Shown here: in pieces, positions 35,725 to 46,125 of the stretch
Layout of the letters: each line of letters begins with the position of its first letter
Position numbering within the stretch: the stretch's first letter is position 1
From: Acetobacterium wieringae
GTDB taxonomy: Bacteria > Bacillota > Clostridia > Eubacteriales > Eubacteriaceae
NCBI RefSeq assembly: GCF_001766835.1
Contig: NZ_LKEU01000010.1
Span: forward strand, 1-64,000
DNA length: 64,000 nt
Reading direction: 5' to 3'
The notes under the pieces: model-generated
What the model was told of the DNA's origin: nothing
The model's input: the letters and a program-made list of their open reading frames with translations, nothing else
Database searches by the model: none
Translations under genes and position numbers: made by a program

Positions 35725-35913
35725 TTTTCCACAGCCTGTGTCTAATCAACTATTTTTTATTAACAATTGACCTGTTCATTGTTTTCCCATTACATTGGCG
35801 CTATTGGGGGGTTCTCCCAATAGTCAACAAGGTTATCCACATTGTCCACAGGTAAAACCAATGTTCTCCACAGCTTTATCCGAATCCTATCCACATTTTG
35901 TAAGTTATCCACA
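35725..35913 (+). promoter_or_regulatory. cluster of six DnaA boxes upstream of nadE
   Basis: Two perfect TTATCCACA boxes (35833-35841, 35905-35913) and four with one mismatch to TTATNCACA: TTTTCCACA (35725-35733), TTGTCCACA (35842-35850, touching the first perfect box), TTCTCCACA (35864-35872) and CTATCCACA (35887-35895). All face the same way, and the last five start 9, 22, 23 and 18 bp apart. Between the single upstream box and the group is a hairpin, CTATTGGG / CCCAATAG (35801-35823). The gap 35633-35987 holds no gene. It may titrate DnaA, regulate nadE, or be an origin relic. Confidence 0.75.
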
Positions 35914-35950
35914 GTTTTTCTGTTAATATATCTTGTGTCTTCACCCATAA

Positions 35951-35981
35951 AAAAAATCAAGATCTGGGATCTTGATTTTTT
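35951..35981 (-). terminator. terminator of pyrG
   Basis: A 14-bp stem, AAAAAATCAAGATC with GATCTTGATTTTTT, around TGG, seven bases after the pyrG stop codon on the minus strand. Confidence 0.87.
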
Positions 35982-35987
35982 TATCCA

Positions 35988-37628
<1,641 letters not shown>

Positions 37629-37644
37629 TTATTTCAACAAAAAA

Positions 37645-37680
37645 ATCACTGCAAAAAATGAGTTTTTTTTTTGCAGTGAT
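37645..37680 (-). terminator. intrinsic terminator in the pyrG leader
   Basis: In the minus-strand RNA, AUCACUGCAAAAAA pairs with UUUUUUGCAGUGAU around a short loop, and seven U follow. It ends about 53 nt before pyrG and starts 95 nt after the PAQR stop. No promoter can be seen between it and pyrG, so it may be a pyrG attenuator; it could also simply end the PAQR transcript. Confidence 0.75.
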
Positions 37681-37774
37681 GCAATTAACAATACTACTAG
37701 TTTAACAGTTTTTTTATAAAATACAATAATAATTTTGTTTTAACTATCAACTTTTTTATGATACCATTTTTTTC

Positions 37775-38419
37775 TTAAAGAATAAAGAAAAAAACACAAA
37801 TAAAATGACACAGCGAACCCAATATTACAAAAATGTGAAATAATTCGTGAAAGCCGAAGTTCTTGCCGAAGTTTGGCTTTTTGACGGCGTAAATCACCCC
37901 GCCGATGGTATACATGACCCCACCGCCAACCAGCAGCACAAAACCCGGCCGAGGCAAAGCCTGATACAGCGGCCCTAACACAAATAGCGCAAACCACCCC
38001 AGAAAAATATAGAGACCGGTGCCCAGCCACCGGGGCATATTGATCCAGGCCACTTTAAGAATAATCCCGACTAGAGCCACCCCCCAGATTGCCACCATCA
38101 TCGCTACCCGCATGGTTCCCGTTAAGCAAAGCAGACAAAATGGGGTATAGGTTCCCGCAATCAGAATAAAGATCATGGCATGATCCAGTTTTTTCAGATG
38201 CAGAATTTCTTCCTTACTGCCATATGATGCATGGTATCTAAAGCTGGTGCCATAGAGGCAGATCAGTCCCACTCCAAAAGCCAGTACCGAAATGAGTGTC
38301 AATGGGGTCAGATTATCCTTTGCAACAATTAAAATCAACATCGCAATAATGCCAAAGATGGATAATATTGCACCAATTAAATGGGTTAATGCATTCATCG
38401 GTTCTCTAAACTGATTCAT
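37775..38419 (-). CDS. PAQR / hemolysin III family membrane protein
   Basis: A 214-residue protein with seven membrane segments and the family sequence FREPMNALTHLIGAILSI at the N-terminus, LCLYGTSFRYHA and LDHAMIFILIAGTYTPF in the middle, and GFHELFHIFVILGSLCHF at the end. The His residues in the last two blocks and the Ser/His in the first form the predicted zinc-hydrolase site of the CREST superfamily. Function in bacteria is unclear; the hemolysin name is historical. It lies upstream of pyrG in the same orientation. Confidence 0.92.
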   Translation of the reverse strand: MNQFREPMNALTHLIGAILSIFGIIAMLILIVAKDNLTPLTLISVLAFGVGLICLYGTSFRYHASYGSKEEILHLKKLDHAMIFILIAGTYTPFCLLCLTGTMRVAMMVAIWGVALVGIILKVAWINMPRWLGTGLYIFLGWFALFVLGPLYQALPRPGFVLLVGGGVMYTIGGVIYAVKKPNFGKNFGFHELFHIFVILGSLCHFICVFFFIL

Positions 38420-38505
38420 ATTTTGTCCTTTCTGTTACTCAATCATTCGCTTTTATCACTATACCATACTTTTAAAATTTTGTGAAATCAGGTCTCACAT
38501 CACAA

Positions 38506-38546
38506 AAACACCTATTTCAATCATGCAAAGATCAAAACAGGTGTTT
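38506..38546 (-). terminator. terminator of the DUF1638 gene
   Basis: AAACACCT pairs with AGGTGTTT, with an inner GATC-rich stem, and a U-run follows on the minus strand. It lies 23 bp after the stop of the DUF1638 gene. Confidence 0.72.
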
Positions 38547-38568
38547 ATCCAACCAAAATACTATTATC

Positions 38569-39240
38569 CTACCTGTTTCGAACTGTTACCTCATCAAAGT
38601 CATCGTGGGTGGTCATTTGACCAGGTGGAATAATACAAAAGCCCTCCTGCCACTGGCCGGTTACCAATTTTTCAAGCGGTGAAATGCTCCCCTGATCAAC
38701 CACCACTTCCAGTCCGATGAGTTCACCAATATCATTCACCCGGGACAGCGAATTATCGACTGAGTAGGCGCCAGTATCAATCAACATCAGGTTTTTATAG
38801 TTCCGAAACATAATATCCATGACTTTCCTGGCCCGACTTTCGCCGTACTTTTCCCGGTTATGCGCAAATTCTTTATCAAGGGACTTTCCCCCCCGCAACC
38901 AGCCCTCAGTCAGGAAATAGGTCGATGTTCGAATCCGCTCCAGCTCTTCTTTTTCTGAAAGCAGGATATCAATGCAATCCCCATAACGGGGAATAATCAA
39001 AGTGGCCGTGTTACTTTTTAAGCCCAACAATCCATTGCCGCAATTGCCATAGGCAAACAAGAGTTGATCATATTCCTCTTCAGCTTTGTCTATTTCTTCC
39101 TGAAGGGCGTTTTTCAATCGTTCCGGAGAGTCATGGAGCATATTGGACATCCAGACAGTCTCCAATTCTACACTGTTTTTTTTCAATGCCAGTTCAACCT
39201 CATCCTTGATGGTTTCGCAGGCAATTAATAATCGCTTCAT
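38569..39240 (-). CDS. DUF1638 protein
   Basis: A 223-residue protein of the DUF1638 family. It has LLFAYGNCGNGLLGLKSNTA with a conserved Cys, a PRYGDCIDILL core and YFLTEGWLRGG. Family members occur in methanogens, acetogens and other anaerobes, often beside corrinoid-dependent methyltransferases, and several Cys and Arg positions suggest metal or ligand binding. No such neighbour is visible here; the next gene on the other strand is a folate enzyme. Function is unknown, and the one-carbon link is a guess from context. Confidence 0.8.
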   Translation of the reverse strand: MKRLLIACETIKDEVELALKKNSVELETVWMSNMLHDSPERLKNALQEEIDKAEEEYDQLLFAYGNCGNGLLGLKSNTATLIIPRYGDCIDILLSEKEELERIRTSTYFLTEGWLRGGKSLDKEFAHNREKYGESRARKVMDIMFRNYKNLMLIDTGAYSVDNSLSRVNDIGELIGLEVVVDQGSISPLEKLVTGQWQEGFCIIPPGQMTTHDDFDEVTVRNR

Positions 39241-39377
39241 TTATTTTTTACACCTTTTTTCTGTTTACGCTTTCAAGCATATTATTTATGGACTATTTTT
39301 CTGCACTATTTCCAGTATAACCAAGAATCCCTGTTTTTCAAGAAAAAATACAGATAAAATTTCCCCTCGATAATTTT

Positions 39378-39405
39378 TTGTCGGCAACCGACTTTATGTT
39401 ATAAT
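39378..39405 (+). promoter_or_regulatory. promoter of the folate operon
   Basis: TTGTCG (39378-39383), 16 nt, TATAAT (39400-39405); AGGAG follows before the ATG at 39442. A GTCGG/CCGAC inverted repeat lies in the spacer. Confidence 0.65.
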
Positions 39406-39441
39406 ATCATCGTCAATTAATCTTAATATTAGGAGAAGAAA

Positions 39442-40017
39442 ATGGATAAAAGTATGTTCCGAAAAGAAGTTCTGGCACGCCGTAAAGAAATTTATTGTGC
39501 CGATACCGATGCAAAAATTATCGAACAATTCCTGGATAGTGATCTTTATAAAAACGCCGATTGGATTATGGCCTATGTCAGCTTTGGCACTGAAATCTAT
39601 ACCCATGATTTTATCAAAAAAGCCCTGGCCGATGGTAAACACATCGTGGTTCCCATCTGTAACATCGAAGATCATACCGTTACCCTGTCAGAGTTGATTA
39701 ATTTTCCCGAAGATCTGGAAGAGGGCCACTATGGAATCCTCGAAGTTCGTGCCGAATGTATGCGAATTGTCGATCCTAAAAAAATTGATCTCGTGATGGT
39801 TCCCGGTTGTGCCTTCTCACCCTCCGGCCACCGGATGGGCTTTGGCGGCGGCTATTATGACCGTTTTCTGGAAACTGTCAGTGACGATTGTATCACTGTT
39901 GCACTGATTCGTGAAGACTTTATTTTTGACAAAATCCCCATGGAAGAGCATGATAAAAGCGTCCAATTCATGGTTACCGAAAAATGTGTCAATTGTTGTC
40001 CAATTCAGGAGGCCTAA
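39442..40017 (+). CDS. 5-formyltetrahydrofolate cyclo-ligase
   Basis: Converts 5-formyl-THF to 5,10-methenyl-THF using ATP, rescuing an inhibitory folate form. The 191 residues carry the substrate loop KKIDLVMVPGCAFSPSG and the signature HRMGFGGGYYDRFL. The N-terminal basic FRKEVLARRKEI binds ATP. It is followed after 6 bp by folC, so the two genes serve the folate pool, which in an acetogen also feeds the methyl branch of the Wood-Ljungdahl pathway (inferred). Confidence 0.95.
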   Translation: MDKSMFRKEVLARRKEIYCADTDAKIIEQFLDSDLYKNADWIMAYVSFGTEIYTHDFIKKALADGKHIVVPICNIEDHTVTLSELINFPEDLEEGHYGILEVRAECMRIVDPKKIDLVMVPGCAFSPSGHRMGFGGGYYDRFLETVSDDCITVALIREDFIFDKIPMEEHDKSVQFMVTEKCVNCCPIQEA

Positions 40018-40023
40018 TTTAAC

Positions 40024-41328
40024 ATGAACGTTACCGAAGCCATCAGCTACATTGAAGCAACCCATAAGTTTGGCACCCGGTTAGGGCTGGACAGCATGAG
40101 ACTCCTACTGAATGCCATGGACAACCCCCAGGATAAGCTTAAATTTATTCACATTGCCGGTACCAACGGCAAAGGATCCACTTCCACCATGATCGCCACC
40201 GTCTTAAAAACCGCCGGATACAACACCGGTCTGTTTACCTCTCCCTTTCTGGAAGCCTTTAATGAACGGATCCAGTTAAACAATGAACCGATTGATGATG
40301 ACAGTCTGGTCGCCGCCACTACCTTTGTCAAGGAACGGATCGAAGTGCTACTGGAGCAAGGCGAACCCCACCCGACCGAATTTGAAATGGTGACCGCCGT
40401 TGGTCTTCAATACTTTTATGAAAAACAGGTGGACTTTGTTGTGCTTGAAGTTGGAATGGGTGGAAGACTTGATGCCACCAACATCATCAAAGATCCATTG
40501 GCGGTAGTGATCATGGGGATCAGCAATGATCACACCGACTACCTGGGAAACACCCTGGCTGAAATTGCCTATGAAAAAGCTGCCATTATCAAAGAGGGCT
40601 CTGATGTCGTTGTCTATCCTCAGGATCCCGAAGCCCTAAAAGTCATTCTTGACTTTGCGGAGTCCAAAAATGCCAATACGGTTTTGGTTAACCCCGATGA
40701 CATTTCAATTCTAAGCCATACCACCCACAATCAGACCCTGAAATATCGGGGTGATCATCTCTATCTGGATGGCTTCTCCTTAAAACTGCTGGGTGATCAT
40801 CAATCCCTGAACTGCCTGACCGCTCTGGAAGTCATTGCCCTACTGATTCGCAAAGGCTATTCAATCAACTCCAGTCAGATAAAAAAAGCGCTGGCTAATG
40901 TTGTTTTTCCGGGGCGTTTTGAAATTTTTCGGGAAAATCCGGTGATCCTCATCGATGGTGCCCACAACAGTAATGGGATCCAGGCCTTTGTCAATAATAT
41001 GAAGCAATATTTTCCCAACCGCACAATCAACCTGTTTTTCGGAATGCTGGAAGATAAGGACATTGAAGAATCCTTATCTTATCTGGTGCCCATCGCCAGC
41101 ACCATTCACACCCTGACGCCTAACAGTGACCGGGCCATGCCAGCCGATAAAATGGCCGCATTAATCAGCACTAGCTATGGCAAAAGCGTCGATTTCTACG
41201 ACAATATGGATGATGCCGTAAACAGCATTAACCTGACCCGAACAAACGAGGTCAATGTATTTGTGGGTTCCCTTTATATGATTGGTGAAGCCCGCACCCT
41301 GATCCGGAAAAATTTACTATCAAACTAA
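40024..41328 (+). CDS. folC: folylpolyglutamate / dihydrofolate synthase
   Basis: Adds glutamate to folates (and in many bacteria to dihydropteroate). The Mur-ligase fold of 434 residues has the P-loop AGTNGKGSTSTMIATVL (near 45), the metal loop SNDHTDYLGNTLAEIAYEKA, and a C-terminal domain with LIDGAHNSNGIQAF. The AGGAGG just before the ATG overlaps the end of the cyclo-ligase gene. Together with its neighbour it forms a two-gene folate operon with a terminator after it. Confidence 0.96.
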   Translation: MNVTEAISYIEATHKFGTRLGLDSMRLLLNAMDNPQDKLKFIHIAGTNGKGSTSTMIATVLKTAGYNTGLFTSPFLEAFNERIQLNNEPIDDDSLVAATTFVKERIEVLLEQGEPHPTEFEMVTAVGLQYFYEKQVDFVVLEVGMGGRLDATNIIKDPLAVVIMGISNDHTDYLGNTLAEIAYEKAAIIKEGSDVVVYPQDPEALKVILDFAESKNANTVLVNPDDISILSHTTHNQTLKYRGDHLYLDGFSLKLLGDHQSLNCLTALEVIALLIRKGYSINSSQIKKALANVVFPGRFEIFRENPVILIDGAHNSNGIQAFVNNMKQYFPNRTINLFFGMLEDKDIEESLSYLVPIASTIHTLTPNSDRAMPADKMAALISTSYGKSVDFYDNMDDAVNSINLTRTNEVNVFVGSLYMIGEARTLIRKNLLSN

Positions 41329-41353
41329 GTTTAAAATTTTCACAACATTAATT

Positions 41354-41390
41354 AAAAAGTAGGGGCGATCTCGGATCACCCCTACTTTTT
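41354..41390. terminator. terminator between folC and dusB
   Basis: Long stem (AAAAAGTAGGGG-GATC / GATC-CCCCTACTTTTT, one mismatched position) with a TCG loop and a U-run. It is suitable for both converging genes. Confidence 0.87.
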
Positions 41391-41410
41391 TTGTGAGGTC
41401 ACTCTTTTTA

Positions 41411-42412
41411 TTATTTCAGTGCGCAAGTCAGCAATTGGATCACCGCTGCTTTATCCGGAGCATGAAAGAGCTCGTTGCGAATCACCGTGGCATGGGGAAG
41501 ACCTTTGGTATAGGCCGCCAGATGTTTACGCATTTCCCGGAGTCCAGCCTCCTCGTTTTTTAGCAGCCCCAACAAATCAATGTGTTTAATGGCGACCTGG
41601 ACCCGTTCTTCAGGCGTCGGTTTGGCGAGCACTTCGCCGGTATCTAAATAATGCTTAATTTCCCGAAAAACAAAGGGGTTACCAATGGCTGCCCGACCAA
41701 CCATCAGCCCATCGACCCCGGTTAATTCAATGGCCTTTTGGGCCGCTTCACCACTGTTGATATCGCCGTTTAAGATGATCGGAATCCCGGCATTTTTTTT
41801 GACCTCAGCAATAATCTCCCAATTGGCCAAACCGGAGTAATAGGCTTCCCGGGTGCGGCCATGGATCGTTAGGGCCGCCGCCCCGGCAGCTTCCACCCCC
41901 TCGGCGATTGCCCGGATATTGATGCTCTGATCATCCCAGCCAATACGGGTTTTGACAATCAGCGGCTTCTGGGAGGCCTCTGCCAATGCACTAACCACCG
42001 CAAAAAACAACTCCGGTGTTTTTAACAGGGCTGAGCCTTCGCCATTTTTGGTAATCTTGGGGGCCGGGCAACCGGCGTTAAAATCCAAAAGGGCATAATC
42101 GGTGGCATTAATATAATCCCTGACGACCTGTGCCAGAATATCCGGATCGGAGCCAAACAGTTGGATTCCCGCCGGTGCTTCCTGCTCACAGGTCAGCATT
42201 AAATCAGCCGTCTTGTGATCCTTATAGTATAGACCCTTACCGCTGATCATTTCTGAAAAAACCACTCCAGCCCCAAACTCTTTGGCCATCAGCCGAAAAG
42301 GCAGGTTGGTGTAGCCAGCCATTGGCCCCAAAAAAAGAGGGGTTTCAATTGAAACATCCCCAATTTTCAGAACGCTATTTTTTTGTTCACATGCAGATTT
42401 TGTTTTCTTCAT
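41411..42412 (-). CDS. dusB: tRNA-dihydrouridine synthase B
   Basis: A flavin enzyme that reduces uridine in the tRNA D-loop (333 residues). The TIM barrel has PLFLGPMAGYTNLPFR, LLDFNAGCPAPKITKNGEG with the catalytic Cys, VKTRIGWDD, and GLMVGRAAIGNPF (FMN phosphate). The helical C-terminal domain has LREMRKHLAAYTKGLP. The conserved start is near LKIGDVSIE at residue 15; the first 14 residues may not be translated. It sits 10 bp after coaX. DusB is the usual type in the ftsH-coaX neighbourhood. Confidence 0.95.
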   Translation of the reverse strand: MKKTKSACEQKNSVLKIGDVSIETPLFLGPMAGYTNLPFRLMAKEFGAGVVFSEMISGKGLYYKDHKTADLMLTCEQEAPAGIQLFGSDPDILAQVVRDYINATDYALLDFNAGCPAPKITKNGEGSALLKTPELFFAVVSALAEASQKPLIVKTRIGWDDQSINIRAIAEGVEAAGAAALTIHGRTREAYYSGLANWEIIAEVKKNAGIPIILNGDINSGEAAQKAIELTGVDGLMVGRAAIGNPFVFREIKHYLDTGEVLAKPTPEERVQVAIKHIDLLGLLKNEEAGLREMRKHLAAYTKGLPHATVIRNELFHAPDKAAVIQLLTCALK

Positions 42413-42421
42413 TGATTCTGT

Positions 42422-43192
42422 TTACCGGAAATTCTTATCATGGATAATCTTCAGCCCTTTAAGGGAAAGTTGGGGATCATAAACGTTAATGGATTTTGTT
42501 TCCTGGTAAAACAGACGACCATACCCACCGGTTGCCACCACCTTCATATCCTTAACGCCGGTCTCTTTTTTAATCTGTTCAATGATATACTCCACCTGAC
42601 CAATATAACCATAAACCAAACCCGCCTGCATACTGGTTACCGTATCACGGGCCAATATTGACGACGGTTTTTTAATTTCGATATTGGGCAGCTTGGCGGC
42701 ATTTTTCCACAAAGCATCAATGGAAATCTGAATCCCCGGGGTGGTTACTGCTGCTGCAAAAGCCCCTTCTTTGGTGACATAATCAAAGGTAGTGGCCGTT
42801 CCAAAGTCGGTAACGATTAACGGTCCGCCATAAATGCTGTAGGCAGCTACCGCATCAACGATCCGGTCAGCTCCAACTTCCGATGGATCCGAGGTATTAA
42901 TGGGCATTCCGGTTTTAATACCCGGCCCCACCACCATCGGTTCCACCCCGATATATTTTTTTATGCCATTGATCAGTGAGTACATGATGTTTGGCACTAC
43001 TGACGCAATAATGACACTGCTGATTTTGTCCACCGATATTTCTGAATTTCTGAAAAAGGATTTGATCAGCACTCCGTACTCATCCGAGGTTCGCGGTGTT
43101 TTGGTGACAAAGCGCCAGGAATAGGGGATTTCATCGCCGATCAGAACTGCCAGTTCCGTATTTGTATTTCCGACATCAATACCTAAAATCAT
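42422..43192 (-). CDS. coaX: type III pantothenate kinase
   Basis: First step of coenzyme A synthesis, the CoaX type that is not inhibited by CoA. It has 256 residues with the ASKHA fold: ILGIDVGNTNTELAVL (phosphate-binding), NTSDPSEVGADRIVDAVAAY, IVTDFGTATTFDYV and VATGGYGRLF. GAGG lies before the ATG at 43192. It lies between a thioesterase and dusB, in the conserved ftsH-coaX-dusB order. Confidence 0.97.
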   Translation of the reverse strand: MILGIDVGNTNTELAVLIGDEIPYSWRFVTKTPRTSDEYGVLIKSFFRNSEISVDKISSVIIASVVPNIMYSLINGIKKYIGVEPMVVGPGIKTGMPINTSDPSEVGADRIVDAVAAYSIYGGPLIVTDFGTATTFDYVTKEGAFAAAVTTPGIQISIDALWKNAAKLPNIEIKKPSSILARDTVTSMQAGLVYGYIGQVEYIIEQIKKETGVKDMKVVATGGYGRLFYQETKSINVYDPQLSLKGLKIIHDKNFR

Positions 43193-43200
43193 GTTTCCTC

Positions 43201-43602
43201 CTAAAGATTGGTTTCCAGTTTTTTTGCAACCTTCTCGTTGAAGCGGGCTTTATCCACAATAAAACGCTGATGAATCGCTTCGCCAATTTTTTCCACGCTA
43301 TCCCATGCATCGATATCAAAATTCAAGGCCCGTTTTTCAATCGATACCAGCGTCGCCTTAATCCGAATTTCGACTCCCACTGGTGAAGCTGATAGATGTT
43401 TTAATTCGATGAAGGTTCCCACGGTGGTACTGTTATCGGGTTGAGTCGTTTCCACCCCTTCAAAGGCTGTATTCTCCATCCAGGCTACCAGTCGGGGCGT
43501 GGCCAGCACCGCTTCGCCGCCACTGCCTAAGGCCAGGGCCGTATCTTCTTTATTTACAAAAAATTTCTTTTCAAAACTGGTTCCAACTTTCAGTTCTTCC
43601 AT
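43201..43602 (-). CDS. hot-dog thioesterase, fluoroacetyl-CoA-thioesterase-like
   Basis: A 133-residue hot-dog protein of the FlK-like family: ATPRLVAWMENTAFEGVE carries the conserved Glu, and VGTFIELKHLSASPVG the core strand and His. In relatives these residues hydrolyse short acyl-CoA esters. GGAGGA lies before the ATG at 43602; an ATG 4 codons earlier has no RBS. It lies upstream of coaX, so co-transcription with CoA synthesis is plausible. The substrate is unknown and no resistance function is claimed. Confidence 0.85.
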   Translation of the reverse strand: MEELKVGTSFEKKFFVNKEDTALALGSGGEAVLATPRLVAWMENTAFEGVETTQPDNSTTVGTFIELKHLSASPVGVEIRIKATLVSIEKRALNFDIDAWDSVEKIGEAIHQRFIVDKARFNEKVAKKLETNL

Positions 43603-43668
43603 TTGATCCTCCATGTCTTTTTGTCAAATTCAACTGATTACATAGTTGTATTTTAACATCTTATCTTA

Positions 43669-43697
43669 AAAAAAGCCGTTATATGAACGGCTTTTTT
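43669..43697 (-). terminator. terminator of ftsH
   Basis: A perfect 12-bp stem, AAAAAAGCCGTT with AACGGCTTTTTT, around ATATG, placed ten bases after the ftsH stop codon in minus-strand sense. Confidence 0.88.
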
Positions 43698-43706
43698 ACT
43701 TGTTAA

Positions 43707-45551
43707 TTATTCAATTTCAGCTTCTATCTCAACTTCTACCATTTTTTCTGATTCCGGCTGTTCTTCAAACAGCGCTTTGAATTCTTCACCGGTGACGGTT
43801 TTATCTCTCAGCAGGCGAGTGGCAATCTCTTCGAGCTTTTCCTGATGTGTTTCCAGAATCGAGCAGGCCCGTTCAAAAGCATTTTCCACAATCATACGGA
43901 TTTCCTTATCAATGACCGCTGCAACTTCCTCACTGTAATTGCGGGAACGTCCCAGATCCCGACCCAGAAAGACTTCGCCGCTGTCAGAATGTCCAAAAGT
44001 CATTGGCCCCAGATGCTCACTCATGCCCCATTCCGTTACCATACTTCTGGCAATCTTGGTTGCTCGTTCAATATCATTGCTGGCGCCGGTGCAAATATCA
44101 TCCAGAGCGATTTTTTCAGCCGCCCGTCCACCCAGCAGACCGCAGATATTTTCCAACAACTTACTTTTACTCATATGCTGACGATCATCATCCGGCAGTG
44201 ACAAGGTATAACCAGCTGCCATCCCCCGGGGAATAATCGAAATCTCATGAACCGAGTCACAATTGGGTAAAAGATGCATGACAATCGCATGTCCGGCTTC
44301 ATGATAAGCCGTGATATGTAAATCATCCTCGTTGATCACTTTGCTTTTCTTTTCAGGACCGGCAATCACCCGTTTGATGGCTTCTTCCAACTCGACCATA
44401 GTAATCAATTTACCACTATGTCTGGCCGTCAGAAGGGCAGCTTCATTCATCAGGTTTTCCAGATCTGCCCCGGTGAAGCCCGGTGTCCCTTTGGCAATGG
44501 TAGCCAGATCGACCTCAGGTGCCAGGGGTTTATCTTTTTTATGGACATTGAGAATTTCTTCCCGACCTTTTACATCCGGTACACCAACCGTTACCTGGCG
44601 GTCAAAACGCCCTGGTCTCAGTAAGGCTGGGTCAAGAATATCCGGACGGTTTGTAGCGGCAATAATGATAATGCCTTCGTTGATACCAAAACCATCCATT
44701 TCAACCAGTAACTGATTCAGGGTTTGCTCCCGTTCGTCATGTCCGCCACCCAGACCAGCGCCACGATGTCGACCAACCGCATCAATTTCATCAATAAAAA
44801 TGATACAGGGGGCGTTTTTCTTGGCATTTTCAAAAAGATCCCGAACTCGGGACGCTCCGACCCCAACAAACATCTCGACAAAATCCGAACCACTGATGGT
44901 GAAAAACGGCACTGCCGCTTCACCGGCCACCGCTCTGGCCAGAAGGGTTTTCCCAGTACCCGGAGGTCCAACTAATAAAATCCCTTTGGGAATCCGGGCG
45001 CCCAATTTCCGGTAGCGATCCGGAGCTTTCAAGAAATCAACAACTTCTTCTAACTCTTCTTTTTCCTCATCGGCACCAGCGACGTTTTTAAAGGTCACCT
45101 TGGTTTCCCCTTCAACGTGAAGTTTTGCCCGACTTTTTCCAAAGGACATTACCTTCCCGCCGCCACCGCCAGCCTGTTGGCTGAAGACAAGAAAAAACAC
45201 CACCATTAAAACAATCAACACCACTGATGGAATTAAGGAAATCCACCAGGAATCCTGCTGCTTGGTAATGGTTACTTTCACATCGTTTTTCAAAATATAC
45301 GGTGTTACCTGTTCGTCTATTACATATTGCGGTACCACTGCCTCAAATTCTTCGCCACTTCGTAGAACGCCGGTGACATTTGAGTTGTTTATTTCCAGTT
45401 CTGCTACCTGATTATTCTCCAATTGGGTAAGCAGCTCACTATAAACAATCGTTTTAACCTCTTCTTTCATGGGGTTTAAAAAGGTTACAGCGACAATAAT
45501 GATCAATAGAATTACTAAATAAAACCCAATCATCTTAAGGTATTTATTCAA
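43707..45551 (-). CDS. ftsH: ATP-dependent zinc metalloprotease FtsH
   Basis: Membrane-bound AAA protease that degrades misfolded membrane proteins and regulators (614 residues). Two transmembrane helices (about 6-24, 105-125) flank an extracytoplasmic loop. The AAA module has Walker [14 protein letters not shown], Walker [12 protein letters not shown] and the second region of homology. The zinc site is HEAGH, followed by the third ligand Asp ([16 protein letters not shown]). The start is TTG at 45551 with GAGGAG upstream. It follows hpt and tilS as in other Firmicutes. Confidence 0.98.
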   Translation of the reverse strand: MNKYLKMIGFYLVILLIIIVAVTFLNPMKEEVKTIVYSELLTQLENNQVAELEINNSNVTGVLRSGEEFEAVVPQYVIDEQVTPYILKNDVKVTITKQQDSWWISLIPSVVLIVLMVVFFLVFSQQAGGGGGKVMSFGKSRAKLHVEGETKVTFKNVAGADEEKEELEEVVDFLKAPDRYRKLGARIPKGILLVGPPGTGKTLLARAVAGEAAVPFFTISGSDFVEMFVGVGASRVRDLFENAKKNAPCIIFIDEIDAVGRHRGAGLGGGHDEREQTLNQLLVEMDGFGINEGIIIIAATNRPDILDPALLRPGRFDRQVTVGVPDVKGREEILNVHKKDKPLAPEVDLATIAKGTPGFTGADLENLMNEAALLTARHSGKLITMVELEEAIKRVIAGPEKKSKVINEDDLHITAYHEAGHAIVMHLLPNCDSVHEISIIPRGMAAGYTLSLPDDDRQHMSKSKLLENICGLLGGRAAEKIALDDICTGASNDIERATKIARSMVTEWGMSEHLGPMTFGHSDSGEVFLGRDLGRSRNYSEEVAAVIDKEIRMIVENAFERACSILETHQEKLEEIATRLLRDKTVTGEEFKALFEEQPESEKMVEVEIEAEIE

Positions 45552-45598
45552 AAAACATCACTCCTCTCATGTTCAAATTCTTCTTTTTTCCACTATGC

Positions 45599-46125
45599 TT
45601 ATTCATATACTTCTCGTTTTAAAATCCCAATAAAGGGAAGATTCCGGTACTTTTGAGCATAATCCAATCCGTATCCAACTACGAATTCATTGGGTATTTC
45701 AAAGCCGATATAACCCGCTGTTCCCGACGCTCCGGTTTATCCAGTAGCGAACAGACCTTCACATCCGCGGCCCCCAGACTTTCAAAGCGATTCAATAAAT
45801 ATTTCAGGGTATTGCCAGTATCAACGATATCTTCAATCAGCAAAATACTCCGGCCTTTGACATCCATCGATAGATCCGCTTCCAGTTGAACAATTCCAGA
45901 GCTCCGGGCTTCGGCGCCATAGCTGGAGGCTTTTAAGAAATCAATCTCCAATGGAATCGGAATTTTTCTAATCAAATCGGCCATAAAAACCGATGATCCT
46001 TTCAAAATACCAATCAAGATGGGATACTTTCCCCGGTAATCTGCGGTAATCTTTTCTCCAAGTTCTGCGACACGCTTTTCCAATGCCTTTTCATCAACCA
46101 AAATTTCCTGAATATCGGCTATCAC
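45599..46125 (-). pseudogene. hpt: hypoxanthine phosphoribosyltransferase, frameshifted
   Basis: Salvages hypoxanthine and guanine with PRPP. From GTG 46125 the protein reads normally through the PRPP loop ILLIEDIVDTGNTLKYLL to [11 protein letters not shown], then runs into [11 protein letters not shown] and stops (45679), at 148 residues. In the next frame the missing end is intact to 45599: [20 protein letters not shown] and [17 protein letters not shown]. Adding one G to the run at plus-strand CCC 45714-45716 restores it. Either the gene is disrupted or the base is a sequencing indel. It overlaps tilS by 32 bp. Confidence 0.85.

Noticed and set aside
35643..35987. Chromosomal replication origin at the DnaA-box cluster
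   Set aside because: dnaA, dnaN, rpmH or parAB are not nearby and no clear unwinding element with DnaA-trio was found; treated as a DnaA-box cluster of unknown role.
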